Position numbers and translations under genes: made by a program. Below are positions 27,301-34,335 of a DNA stretch of 64,000 bases, piece after piece. Below the pieces are notes generated by a model. That model searched no databases, was not told the DNA's origin, and was given only the letters and a program-made list of their open reading frames with translations. Position 1 is the stretch's first letter. Every line of letters starts with the position of its first letter. Source of the DNA: Paraburkholderia aspalathi (GTDB taxonomy: Bacteria > Pseudomonadota > Gammaproteobacteria > Burkholderiales > Burkholderiaceae); NCBI RefSeq assembly GCF_900116445.1, contig NZ_FPBH01000004.1, positions 62,001-126,000 on the forward strand. The letters run 5' to 3'.

Positions 27301-28524
27301 GCTCGCCACCGGATTCGTGCAGATGATCCAGCACGCCTTGATCTCGCCCGCAGCCATGCGAGTGAACATATCGATCGTGCCGTTGCCGACTTCAGTCTTC
27401 AACGTGCCCTTCGGAATGCCCCACAGGTCCTCAATAAACGCACGGTCTTCTTCGACCAGGACTGAACGCTGTCCGGGCAAACCGGGCCCCATGTAGCCCA
27501 TTTCACGGCCGCCCATCGCGTTGGGCTGACCCGTCAGCGAAAACGGACCGCTACCGCGGCGGCAGATCTTGCCTGTCGCCAGATGCAGATTGCAGATCGC
27601 ATTCGTGTGCCATGTGCCATGCGTGCTTTGATTCAGGCCCATGGTCCAGCAGCTGATCCACTCCGGCGCGGCGCCGATCATTTGCGCGGCCCGGTGGATA
27701 TCTTCTACAGAAAGGCCTGTAATCGCGGACACATTCTCTGGTGTGTAGTCCGCGAGAAAGGCTGGCATTCCGTCCCAGCCTTCCGTGAAGTCCGCAATAA
27801 AGGCCGCATCCGTATGGCCGTTTTCGTGCAGCAGATGCAGCAAGCCGTTCAGCAACGCCAGATCGGTGCCCGGCTTGATCTGCAGGAAGAGATCCGCCTT
27901 GTCAGCCGTCGTATTGCGACGCGGATCGACCACGATAAGTTTCGCACCCGCCTTCACGCGATCCATCATGCGCAGGAACAGAATCGGATGACAGTCGGCC
28001 ATATTCGCGCCGATCACGAAGAAAAGGTCGGCGTGGTCGATGTCTTCGTACGATCCCGGCGGGCCGTCCGCGCCGAGCGAAAGCTTGTAGCCGCTGCCCG
28101 CGCTCGCCATGCACAGACGTGAATTCGATTCGACGTTGTTGGTGCCGACAAAACCCTTGGCGAGCTTGTTGACGAGGTACTGCGCCTCAATCGACATCTG
28201 CCCCGAGACGTAAAACGACAGCGCGTCCGGTCCGTGTTCGTCGAGCAGGCCGCGCAAACGCGCCGCCGTGGTGCTGATCGCCTGCGCCATCGGTAGCGGC
28301 GTCGGATCCTGGTCGCGCGCATGACGCACGAACGCGCCCTCCAGACGGCCCGACTTGCGCAACGCGACGTGCGCCGACTGGCCCTTCGTGCAGAGCCGCC
28401 CGAAGTTAGCCGGATGCTCTTTATCGCCGGAGATCTTGACGACCTGCCCGTCCTCGACGTGCAGCACCATTCCGCAGCCAACGCCGCAGTAGGGGCACAC
28501 GGTTTTTACGCTAGAGGAAGACAT
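24322..28524 (-). CDS. nasA: assimilatory nitrate reductase fused to a CysJ-like flavoprotein reductase
   Basis: A 1400-residue self-contained enzyme reducing nitrate to nitrite. Residues 1-60 hold the [4Fe-4S] cysteines (CPYCGVGCG, LCTKG); the molybdopterin-binding part runs to about 690. A linker follows. The FMN flavodoxin domain begins near 863 (LLWASQTGNTESL, STFGDGDPP). A CysJ/P450-reductase-like FAD/NADPH part completes it (RLYSIASSP, GPGTGVAPFRGFL, FYVCGDASRM) and ends VRDVY like CysJ. Electrons should pass from NADPH through FAD and FMN to the molybdenum centre. The linker holds two related segments (AERMYLAGFVSGL, ASRLYVDGLLAGL). The ATG at 28524 was chosen because the protein family starts shortly before CPYCG. 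Confidence 0.93.
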   Translation of the reverse strand: MSSSSVKTVCPYCGVGCGMVLHVEDGQVVKISGDKEHPANFGRLCTKGQSAHVALRKSGRLEGAFVRHARDQDPTPLPMAQAISTTAARLRGLLDEHGPDALSFYVSGQMSIEAQYLVNKLAKGFVGTNNVESNSRLCMASAGSGYKLSLGADGPPGSYEDIDHADLFFVIGANMADCHPILFLRMMDRVKAGAKLIVVDPRRNTTADKADLFLQIKPGTDLALLNGLLHLLHENGHTDAAFIADFTEGWDGMPAFLADYTPENVSAITGLSVEDIHRAAQMIGAAPEWISCWTMGLNQSTHGTWHTNAICNLHLATGKICRRGSGPFSLTGQPNAMGGREMGYMGPGLPGQRSVLVEEDRAFIEDLWGIPKGTLKTEVGNGTIDMFTRMAAGEIKACWIICTNPVASVANRQNAIAGLRAAELVISQDAFLDTETNRYADVLLPGALWAEAEGVMINSERNLTLMQKGIEPPGVALPDWQIIARVACEMGFAEAFTYASAEEVFAEITRASNPKTGYDLRGASHRRLKETPLQWPLAADDAADRNPVRYINDGVSQALKQLPNGRLPRLVFPTASGKAMFFARAFAAPAELPDREFPIVLNTGRLQHQWHTMTKTGKVAMLNKLNPGPFVEIHPEDAATLGIKAKDPVEIRSRRGRAVLPAVVTERVQAGNCFAPMHWNDVFGDDLCINAVTSDAIDPVSQQPELKFCAVALSPVAIDAREPVSNADDETLSDAPMVTADTAPASAISANVEDLDMPRIDALTRLLQLPPTPAPSLTDAERMYLAGFVSGLRSTEGPGIDGVPVLPASAPFDPASRLYVDGLLAGLYSRSGTQAAVPASARATLHSDEAHASGVRILRVRPKVTLLWASQTGNTESLTERYATRLMESGFEIRTSCMADYQASALAKAQYVLLMSSTFGDGDPPDNAQSFWSELIGDAAPRLEGLRYAVLALGDRNYDQFCGHGRRLDERLAAQGAQRLMDRVDCDSEYQENADAWLESIIVHIKEADAALHAVPPGGMINAVVSGAVPTRTRPAASRLVRNLQLNKQGAAKDTRYFSLSTGDSGLEYEAGDALGVWPSNCPELVDELIDLSGLSADAAVNVSGVGDMRLADALGKHYEIARPSPDALAFIAARSSNGALRDLLTPARKADLKHWLWGQQLADVLHEFPVDLTATELTGMLKRLQPRLYSIASSPKAHPGEVHLTVAAVRYSNGRRNRKGVSSTFLADRAGDVNVPVFVQKSAHFRPPHVSDTPIIMVGPGTGVAPFRGFLHERRARGDKGRNWLFFGEQHAATDFYYRDELEAMRDSGLLTRLDVAFSRDQTEKVYVQDRMREQGAQLWAWLEEGAHFYVCGDASRMARDVDATLKHVVAQHGGMSEEKAAEYVSCLAQEKRYVRDVY

Positions 28525-28568
28525 GGAGCGCGACGTCGTTCGAATAGACACAAAGAGAAATCAGCAAC

Positions 28569-28922
28569 TCAGGCCGCGACCCACACCTGCCCGTCTTCCA
28601 CCCGCGCGGCGAACGCGCTAACGGAATACGCCGGCGTTTCGAGGCACTCGCCGGTACGCAGATCGAAGTGATGCTTGTAAATCGGCGAAGCAACCACGAG
28701 GCGCTCGCCGAGACTGCCGATCAATCCGCGCGAGAGCACCGCGGCTTGCGAGCCCGGATCATAGTTTTCGATCGCATACACAGCGCTGTGCGCGTCGCCG
28801 TTGTTTACGTGAAATACCGCTACCTGCTCGCCGTTGACAAGCGCGCAGACGCCCGTATTGGGGACGATGTCGTCGAGCGGGCAAATCGGCGTCCAGGCGA
28901 GCGGCAGGCGGTCAAGGTTCAT
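28569..28922 (-). CDS. nirD: nitrite reductase [NAD(P)H] small subunit
   Basis: A 117-residue Rieske-like subunit of the assimilatory siroheme nitrite reductase. It shows the NirD pattern (WTPICPLDDIVPNTGVCAL, VYAIENYDPGSQAAVLSRGL, ASPIYKHHFDLRTGECLE). The Rieske-type Cys/His ligands are not conserved, as is usual for NirD. The ATG at 28922 has a GAGGA site; the longer frame starting at 28949 adds residues from the intergenic region. It lies 32 bp downstream of nirB and 44 bp before the nitrate reductase in one transcript. Confidence 0.93.
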   Translation of the reverse strand: MNLDRLPLAWTPICPLDDIVPNTGVCALVNGEQVAVFHVNNGDAHSAVYAIENYDPGSQAAVLSRGLIGSLGERLVVASPIYKHHFDLRTGECLETPAYSVSAFAARVEDGQVWVAA

Positions 28923-28954
28923 GGCGGAAGTCCTCGGTGAATAGCGCAAAAAAA

Positions 28955-31495
28955 TTAGACGGTCTCGACAACCACGGGAATCGACGTGAGCTTCGACAGC
29001 CGCTCGGCCACCGTCGCGGGCCGGATCTGGCCGCGTTCCTCGACAAAGGTGACGTTGCTGTCGGGCTCGCCACTGTTGACGAAGTGACGGAAGCGCTTAC
29101 GCGTTTCCGGATCGGTGACGGCCCGCTTCCATTCGCATTCGTAGGTGTCGACCACGTGCTGCATTTCCACCTCGAGTTCCGCGACTACGCCCAGACGATC
29201 GTTGACGACCACGTCGATCAGATAGTCCAAGCCCCCTTCAAGGTTGTCGCGCCATACGCTGGTGCGTTGCAGACGGTCCGCCGTGCGCACGTAGAACATC
29301 AGGAAGCGGTCGATGTAGCGCACCAGCGTGTCCTTATCGAGGTCCGAGGCGAGCAGTTCGGCATGGCGCGGTTTCATCCCGCCGTTGCCGCAGACGTAGA
29401 GATTCCAGCCCTTCTCGGTGGCGATGATGCCGACGTCCTTGCCCTGCGCCTCCGCGCATTCGCGAGTGCAGCCGGATACGCCGAACTTGATCTTGTGCGG
29501 CGTGCGCAGGCCCTTGTAGCGGTTCTCGAGTTCGACCGCGAGGCCCACTGAATCGCCGACGCCGTAACGGCACCATGTCGAACCGACGCACGACTTCACG
29601 GTGCGCAGCGACTTGCCGTAGGCGTGGCCTGACTCGAAGCCTGCGGCGATCAGTTCTTCCCAGATGAACGGCAGTTGCTCGACGCGCGCACCGAACAGAT
29701 CGACTCGCTGACCGCCGGTGATCTTGGTGTAAAGGCCGTATTTCTTTGCCACCTGACCGACGGCGATCAAACCATCCGGCGTCACTTCTCCGCCCGCCAT
29801 GCGCGGCACGACCGAATAGGTGCCGTCACGCTGGATGTTGGCGAGGTAGTAATCGTTGGTGTCCTGCAGCGCCGCGTGCTCCTTCTTCAGCACGAATTCG
29901 TTCCAGCACGACGCGAGAATGCTCGCCGCCGCCGGTTTGCAGATGTCGCAACCGAGGCCGTGACCATGCTTCGACAGCAATTCACCGAAGCTGCGCACAC
30001 CCTCCACGCGCACGAGGTGATACAGCTCCTGGCGCGAATACGGGAAGTGCTCGCACACGTGGTTATTGACCGCGAGGCCCTGCTTTTTCATCTCGGCCTT
30101 CATCACCTGGGTGACGAGCGGTACGCAGCCGCCGCACGACGTGCCGGCCTGGGTCGCGCACTTCAACGCGCCGATGTCGGTCGCGCCCGCGCACACGGCG
30201 GCGCACAGGTCGCCCTTCGAGACGTTGTTGCACGAACAGATTTGCGCGCCGGCGGGCAATGCCTCGACGCCGAGCGCCGGTTTCGCTTGACCGTCGGACG
30301 AAGGCAGGATCAGGAATTCGGGCGACGCCGGCAACTCGATCCGGTTCAGCATCATCTGCAGCAGCGTGCCGTATTCGCTCGCATCGCCGACCATCACGCC
30401 GCCGAGCAGATACTTGCCGCATTCGGACACCACCAGCTTCTTGTAGATCTGCTTGCGTTCGTCGCTGAACTGATAGGCGCGGCTGCCCGGCGTGTTGCCA
30501 TGCGCATCGCCGATACTCGCGACGTCCACGCCCATCAGTTTCAACTTGGTGCTCATGTCGGCGCCGGCGAATTCCGCCGAGTCGCCGTGCAGTTGCTTCG
30601 CCACCGCGCGCGCCATCTCATAGCCGGGCGCAACGAGGCCGAACAGCTTGCCTTCCCACAGCGCGCACTCGCCGATCGCGTAGATGTGCGGGTCGCTGGT
30701 GCGGCACGCGTTGTCGATCACGATGCCGCCGCGTTCGCCTAGCGCGAGCCCGCTTTGGCGCGCGAGATCGTCACGCGGACGAATGCCCGCTGAGAACACG
30801 ATCATGTCGGTGTCGAGGTGACTGCCGTCGGCGAATTGCATGCGATGCGTGCCCGACTCGCCATCGACAATCGCCGAGGTGTTCTTCTGCGTGTGCACCG
30901 TCACGCCGAGTTCCTCGATCTTCGCGCGCAGCACACGGCCGCCGCCTTCATCGACCTGCACCGCCATCAGGCGCGGCGCGAACTCGACCACGTGCGTTTC
31001 CAGCCCCATGTCACGCAACGCCTTCGCGCATTCGAGACCGAGCAGGCCGCCGCCGACCACCGTACCGGTCTTCGAACGGGCGCCGCATTCCTGCATCGCT
31101 TCGAGGTCGTCAATGGTGCGGTAGACAAAGCAGTCGGCGCGCTCCCGCCCTTGCACGGGCGGCACAAATGGATAGGAACCCGTAGCGAACACCAGCTTGT
31201 CGTACGGCAGAGTCTCGCCGGTCGATACCGTTACGGTGCGGGCGTCGCGATCGATCGCCACGGCTTTTGCATTGAGCTTCAGCAAAACGTTCTGGCGCTC
31301 GAAGAAACCCGGTTCGACCAGCGACAGATCATCCGCCGTTTTACCCGCGAAGAATTCGGACAGGTGCACGCGGTCGTACGCAGGGCGTGATTCCTCGCAC
31401 AGCACGGTGATGTCGAGGCCATGCGCCGCATCTTGTGCGAGGCATTCAACCAGTTTGTGGCCGACCATCCCGTGACCGATAACGATGATTTTCAT
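28955..31495 (-). CDS. nirB: nitrite reductase [NAD(P)H] large subunit
   Basis: An 846-residue cytosolic enzyme reducing nitrite to ammonium with six electrons. Domains run in the order FAD/NAD(P)H oxidoreductase (GHGMVGHKLVE at the start; VVGGGLLGLECAKAL), BFD-like [2Fe-2S] domain near 420-460 (ICSCNNVS, GTSCGGC), ferredoxin-like nitrite/sulfite reductase repeat, and the siroheme/[4Fe-4S] domain. The last has Cys pairs CVGSTWC near 636 and CTREC near 676. A GAGGAAG site precedes the ATG. It is the first gene of the assimilation operon, behind a sigma-54 promoter and an attenuator-like leader. Confidence 0.96.
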   Translation of the reverse strand: MKIIVIGHGMVGHKLVECLAQDAAHGLDITVLCEESRPAYDRVHLSEFFAGKTADDLSLVEPGFFERQNVLLKLNAKAVAIDRDARTVTVSTGETLPYDKLVFATGSYPFVPPVQGRERADCFVYRTIDDLEAMQECGARSKTGTVVGGGLLGLECAKALRDMGLETHVVEFAPRLMAVQVDEGGGRVLRAKIEELGVTVHTQKNTSAIVDGESGTHRMQFADGSHLDTDMIVFSAGIRPRDDLARQSGLALGERGGIVIDNACRTSDPHIYAIGECALWEGKLFGLVAPGYEMARAVAKQLHGDSAEFAGADMSTKLKLMGVDVASIGDAHGNTPGSRAYQFSDERKQIYKKLVVSECGKYLLGGVMVGDASEYGTLLQMMLNRIELPASPEFLILPSSDGQAKPALGVEALPAGAQICSCNNVSKGDLCAAVCAGATDIGALKCATQAGTSCGGCVPLVTQVMKAEMKKQGLAVNNHVCEHFPYSRQELYHLVRVEGVRSFGELLSKHGHGLGCDICKPAAASILASCWNEFVLKKEHAALQDTNDYYLANIQRDGTYSVVPRMAGGEVTPDGLIAVGQVAKKYGLYTKITGGQRVDLFGARVEQLPFIWEELIAAGFESGHAYGKSLRTVKSCVGSTWCRYGVGDSVGLAVELENRYKGLRTPHKIKFGVSGCTRECAEAQGKDVGIIATEKGWNLYVCGNGGMKPRHAELLASDLDKDTLVRYIDRFLMFYVRTADRLQRTSVWRDNLEGGLDYLIDVVVNDRLGVVAELEVEMQHVVDTYECEWKRAVTDPETRKRFRHFVNSGEPDSNVTFVEERGQIRPATVAERLSKLTSIPVVVETV

Positions 31496-31566
31496 GACCG
31501 CGGCTTCCTCAATGTGCTGGGCTCGAATCGCTGCCGGCTGGCTGCTGCGCGAAAGCGATTCCGGAA

Positions 31567-31620
31567 ATAAAAACGGCGTCCCGCGAACCCAGTCGATGAC
31601 TGAGTTCGGGGGACGCCGTT
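31567..31620 (-). terminator. intrinsic terminator (attenuator) in the nirB leader
   Basis: On the minus strand, AACGGCGTCCC pairs with GGGACGCCGTT over 11 bp. Then, after a single C-C mismatch, CGAACTCAGT pairs with ACTGGGTTCG over 10 bp around the loop CATCG. The stem is followed by TTTTTATTT. It lies inside the leader, between the sigma-54 promoter and the nirB ATG 77 bp downstream, so transcription would stop before nirB unless antitermination occurs. Confidence 0.85.
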
Positions 31621-31638
31621 GTCCTGACCTGTGCTGCG

Positions 31639-31683
31639 GCGAGTACTTTGTTGTTGCACTCGCGACGGATCCACGTTGATCCG
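31639..31683 (-). promoter_or_regulatory. ANTAR-type leader hairpins upstream of the nirB attenuator
   Basis: At the very start of the predicted transcript the minus strand has the stem CGGATC/GATCCG closing the hexaloop AACGTG (31666-31683), with A at loop position 1 and G at position 4, the published signature of RNA bound by ANTAR antiterminators such as NasR/NasT. A second hairpin follows (GCGAGT/ACTCGC, 31639-31663) but its loop is about 13 nt and lacks a clear A1/G4 hexaloop. Terminator 31572-31620 is next. Nitrate-responsive antitermination is inferred. Confidence 0.65.
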
Positions 31684-31697
31684 CTGGCAGGGCTTAA

Positions 31698-31713
31698 TGC
31701 AAAGCTTGTGCCA
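31698..31713 (-). promoter_or_regulatory. sigma-54 promoter of the nirB operon
   Basis: The minus strand reads TGGCACAAGCTTTGCA, a full match to the TGGCAC-N5-TTGCA consensus, with GG and GC separated by 10 bases as required for -24/-12 elements. The predicted start of transcription is near 31687. This explains the long leader and the upstream NtrC-like sites. Confidence 0.85.
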
Positions 31714-31814
31714 ATCGAGAGAAATTCCCGCTGTGGCGCCGTGGGACGGGGCTTTGCGGCATATGACACGGGTCTGCTGTCAGCAGGATGTGGGGCACGT
31801 CTTGATGCAGCGAG

Positions 31815-31850
31815 GCACAGGGATGGTGCGACGCAGCACCGTGTACGTGC
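31815..31850 (-). promoter_or_regulatory. tandem NtrC-type enhancer sites
   Basis: Two GCAC-N7-GTGC dyads, at 31815-31829 and 31836-31850, have centres 21 bp apart (two helical turns). They lie about 130-160 bp upstream of the sigma-54 start, the normal place for an NtrC enhancer. Both half-sites are perfect matches in each. Nitrogen-limitation control of nirB-nirD-nasA by NtrC is therefore likely. The remaining intergenic sequence up to 32212 shows only short palindromes (ACCGATCGGT at 31897-31906) and no coding sequence. Confidence 0.75.
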
Positions 31851-32212
31851 GGGCAGCGTTTCGCGGCACTGGGCGAGACTTACCGCGCACGATCTGACCG
31901 ATCGGTACGGAAATGTACCTACCCAGGTTGTAGATCCGCGCTGTGTGACAGCCGTGATAGACCGGCGGCGGCAAAGCCCATCCGGGTGTTCTTGCAGATC
32001 AGACGCAGGACCTTGGACACGGCGTGAATGCGGCTGCCCGCGGCGCTATCCCGTGCGATTCGCGCTTCCTCGTCGTCCCCGGGTGGTAACTCATTCGTAC
32101 GAAAGCCGCGCCAAATACCTTGCTGGAATGAGCGAAAAAACAGAATAAAGGGCTTCGATTCTATCGGGACCCCAAATTGCTCAATACAAGGTACGCAACC
32201 TGGAGAAGCCGG

Positions 32213-32593
32213 ATGTCCATTTATGATGCCGCCCGCCTCCTGATCGCCGACGACGATCCGGATCTGTTGGCCGCCTACGTACTCTATTTCAGCGCACACG
32301 GTTTCGACATCCGGACCGCGCGCAACGGCCTCGACGCGCTCGCGCAGTATTGCGCGTGGCATCCGGGCGCCGCGCTGCTCGACGTCGAAATGCCGCGTCT
32401 CGATGGCCGCGCGGTCGCCCGGCGCATCCGCCATGAAGCCGACACGCCGGCGCCCATGCTGGTCGCCGTGACCGGCCTCGCGCGCGACGAGGACAGGCGC
32501 GAGTCGTTACGCTCCGGATTCAATCATCACTTCGTCAAACCCGTGCCGATGCCGGTAATCCTCGCGGCGCTGACCGGGCGCGGCCGGCATTAA
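32213..32593 (+). CDS. single-domain response regulator
   Basis: A 126-residue stand-alone receiver domain. It has the acidic pocket Asp13-Asp15 (IADDDPD), phospho-acceptor Asp57 (ALLDVEMP), Thr87 (AVTG) and Lys109 (FVKPV), so it should be phosphorylatable. There is no output domain. A TGGAG site precedes the ATG. It is divergent from nirB across the NtrC/sigma-54 region and converges on the MOSC gene with a 4-bp overlap at the stops. No histidine kinase is in the window. It is not an ANTAR protein, so it cannot itself be the predicted antiterminator. Confidence 0.88.
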   Translation: MSIYDAARLLIADDDPDLLAAYVLYFSAHGFDIRTARNGLDALAQYCAWHPGAALLDVEMPRLDGRAVARRIRHEADTPAPMLVAVTGLARDEDRRESLRSGFNHHFVKPVPMPVILAALTGRGRH

Positions 32594-33465
32594 TCGCCAA
32601 AGCCCAATTCAGCGTTGACCGTTTGACCGACGCGCAGCCACGCCCCAGCCCCGCGCGCGACAAGCGCATTGTTGCCGAACGTCACCGCCCCATCCCGCTG
32701 CGGATTCGCCCGGTAGACGCTCATCGTATCCGTAGGTTCGTTCGGCCAATCGGGATCCGGCGCGCCCTTTGCCTGATCGACGGTCGGCATCGGACAGCGC
32801 GCACACGGCTTGACCAGTTTCAGTTCCACGGCCTCCTCCGCCGCACCGCCGACACTCAGACTCTCGACATAGTCCTCTTCGTACGCTTCGAGCCCTGTCA
32901 GCACGACGTTCGGGCGAAACCGGTCAATCGGAATGGACGGCGCGCCCTTGCTGTTCAGGCGCACGTTCAGATCGTCGAGCGAGGCCTGGCCGATCACCAG
33001 CAGCGGAAAACCATCGGCGAAATACGTGGTGGCCCCGGGGACGCTAGCGGTGTAGTCCGGATCGACCTGCCGTTCGCGTTCGGGATCGAAGCGCAGAAGC
33101 CGCGACGGCACGCCGAGAAACGCCGAAAACCATGCTGCGCTCTCTTCTCCGGTGTCGAGTCCGTAAGCCGCGTCGCGCCAGACCACGGTTTGCACCTTGT
33201 GCGGAGCGCTGAGCCCGGCGGCGTCGAGCGGCGTGCGCAACTCACTCATACCCGGCGCGCGGATCACGAGCTCATGTTCGCCGAGCTCGACCCTGATCAG
33301 CGCCATGCGGGGATACGCGCGCTGCGTGAGCATCGCGCCGCTCGGGTCGGTCACCATCCAGTATCGATCGTATTCGAGGCCGGTGGCGAGCAGGCGCGCC
33401 TCGTTCAACGCAATGCCGGCGCAGGATTTGATCGGATAGACGAAAAGCTCGCTGATGGTAGGCAT
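32590..33465 (-). CDS. MOSC-domain protein (YcbX-like)
   Basis: A 291-residue protein with the N-terminal MOSC beta-barrel domain (ISELFVYPIKSCAGIAL, MVTDPSGAMLTQRAYPRMALI) and the C-terminal MOSC domain. The latter has the conserved Cys in KPCARCPMPTVD, which in this superfamily (molybdenum cofactor sulfurase C-terminal, YcbX/mARC) is linked to Moco binding. Many homologues reduce N-hydroxylated compounds. The ATG at 33465 starts the family-typical sequence; upstream in-frame sequence belongs to the intergenic region and the glcG antisense strand. Proximity to the molybdenum-dependent nitrate reductase may be coincidental. Confidence 0.9.
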   Translation of the reverse strand: MPTISELFVYPIKSCAGIALNEARLLATGLEYDRYWMVTDPSGAMLTQRAYPRMALIRVELGEHELVIRAPGMSELRTPLDAAGLSAPHKVQTVVWRDAAYGLDTGEESAAWFSAFLGVPSRLLRFDPERERQVDPDYTASVPGATTYFADGFPLLVIGQASLDDLNVRLNSKGAPSIPIDRFRPNVVLTGLEAYEEDYVESLSVGGAAEEAVELKLVKPCARCPMPTVDQAKGAPDPDWPNEPTDTMSVYRANPQRDGAVTFGNNALVARGAGAWLRVGQTVNAELGFGD

Positions 33466-33828
33466 AGTGTGGGTGGTGTGGGAAACACGCGCTTTTTGTG
33501 TTGAACTCCGATTGTAAAGCGCTGGCGCGTGCTGCCGGACATTGGTCGCGCCGAACTTGAGCGGCCTATCGAGCTTCCTCTTGAGCGGCCCGCCCCGAAA
33601 CGCCTGCTGAGCAAGAGTTTGCGCCACGCGATCGCGAATCCGGCGGGAGTTGCCATGCGGCCTGAAACCGGCCGGGCGATGCGGTCGTTTCTTCCGGCCA
33701 CGCTTGGACGTAAAATCCCCAATCGAACCGCTCGGGCAACGACAGAGCCGGCGCCGGGCACACTCCGGTGCGTTACAGGATTGAACTTGTAGAAGCATCC
33801 CTACCATAAACGAAACAGGAAATTCATT
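33466..33828. other. 363-bp divergent intergenic region, no gene seen
   Basis: Region between the MOSC gene and the GlcG-like gene. It holds promoters for both directions but no clear consensus that I would assign. Short frames on both strands lack ribosome-binding sites and plausible protein composition. No strong repeat is seen. Confidence 0.6.
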
Positions 33829-34233
33829 ATGCTGAGCAAACCCGTGTTGACCGTTGCCGAAACGACCCGAATTCTCGAAGCCGCCCGCGCGGAGGCCGAG
33901 AAGAACCAGTGGGCCGTGGCCATCGTGGTGGTCGACGACGGCGGCCATCAACTCGGCATGCTGCGTCTGGACGGCAGCGCGCCGGCCAGTTCGTACATCG
34001 CGACGGAAAAAGCCCGCACTTCGGCGATCGGCCGCCGCGAAACCAAGGTATACGAAGACATGATCAACAACGGCCGCACGGCATTCCTGAGCGCGCCGCT
34101 GCAAGGCACGCTGGAAGGCGGCGTGCCGGTGATCGTCGAGGGCCAGGTGGTCGGCGCGGTCGGCGTGTCGGGCGTCAAGTCGGATCAGGACGCGCAGATC
34201 GCCAAGGCCGGTATTCAGGCAATCGCCGCTTAA
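33829..34233 (+). CDS. GlcG/HbpS-family heme-binding-like protein
   Basis: A 134-residue one-domain protein of the GlcG/HbpS family, with typical LTVAETTRILEAARAEAEKN, VVDDGGHQLGMLRLDGS and GTLEGGVPVIVEGQVVGAVGVSG. No signal peptide is present. In E. coli glcG stands next to glcB in the glycolate locus; the same adjacency is seen here, 102 bp before malate synthase G. Its biochemical role remains uncertain in general; HbpS members bind heme or cobalamin. An ACAGGAAA site precedes the ATG. Confidence 0.88.
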   Translation: MLSKPVLTVAETTRILEAARAEAEKNQWAVAIVVVDDGGHQLGMLRLDGSAPASSYIATEKARTSAIGRRETKVYEDMINNGRTAFLSAPLQGTLEGGVPVIVEGQVVGAVGVSGVKSDQDAQIAKAGIQAIAA

Positions 34234-34335
34234 GTCCGGAGCCATTCGGAATCCGTTCAAAGCGGCGGCAATAAAAACGAAACACAACACGGACCGATGC
34301 CCCCTCATCGGTCCCATTCAAGGATGGAGCAGTCG

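Noticed and set aside
32213..32593. Response regulator as the ANTAR antiterminator for nirB
   Set aside because: The protein ends right after the receiver domain; no three-helix ANTAR domain is present.
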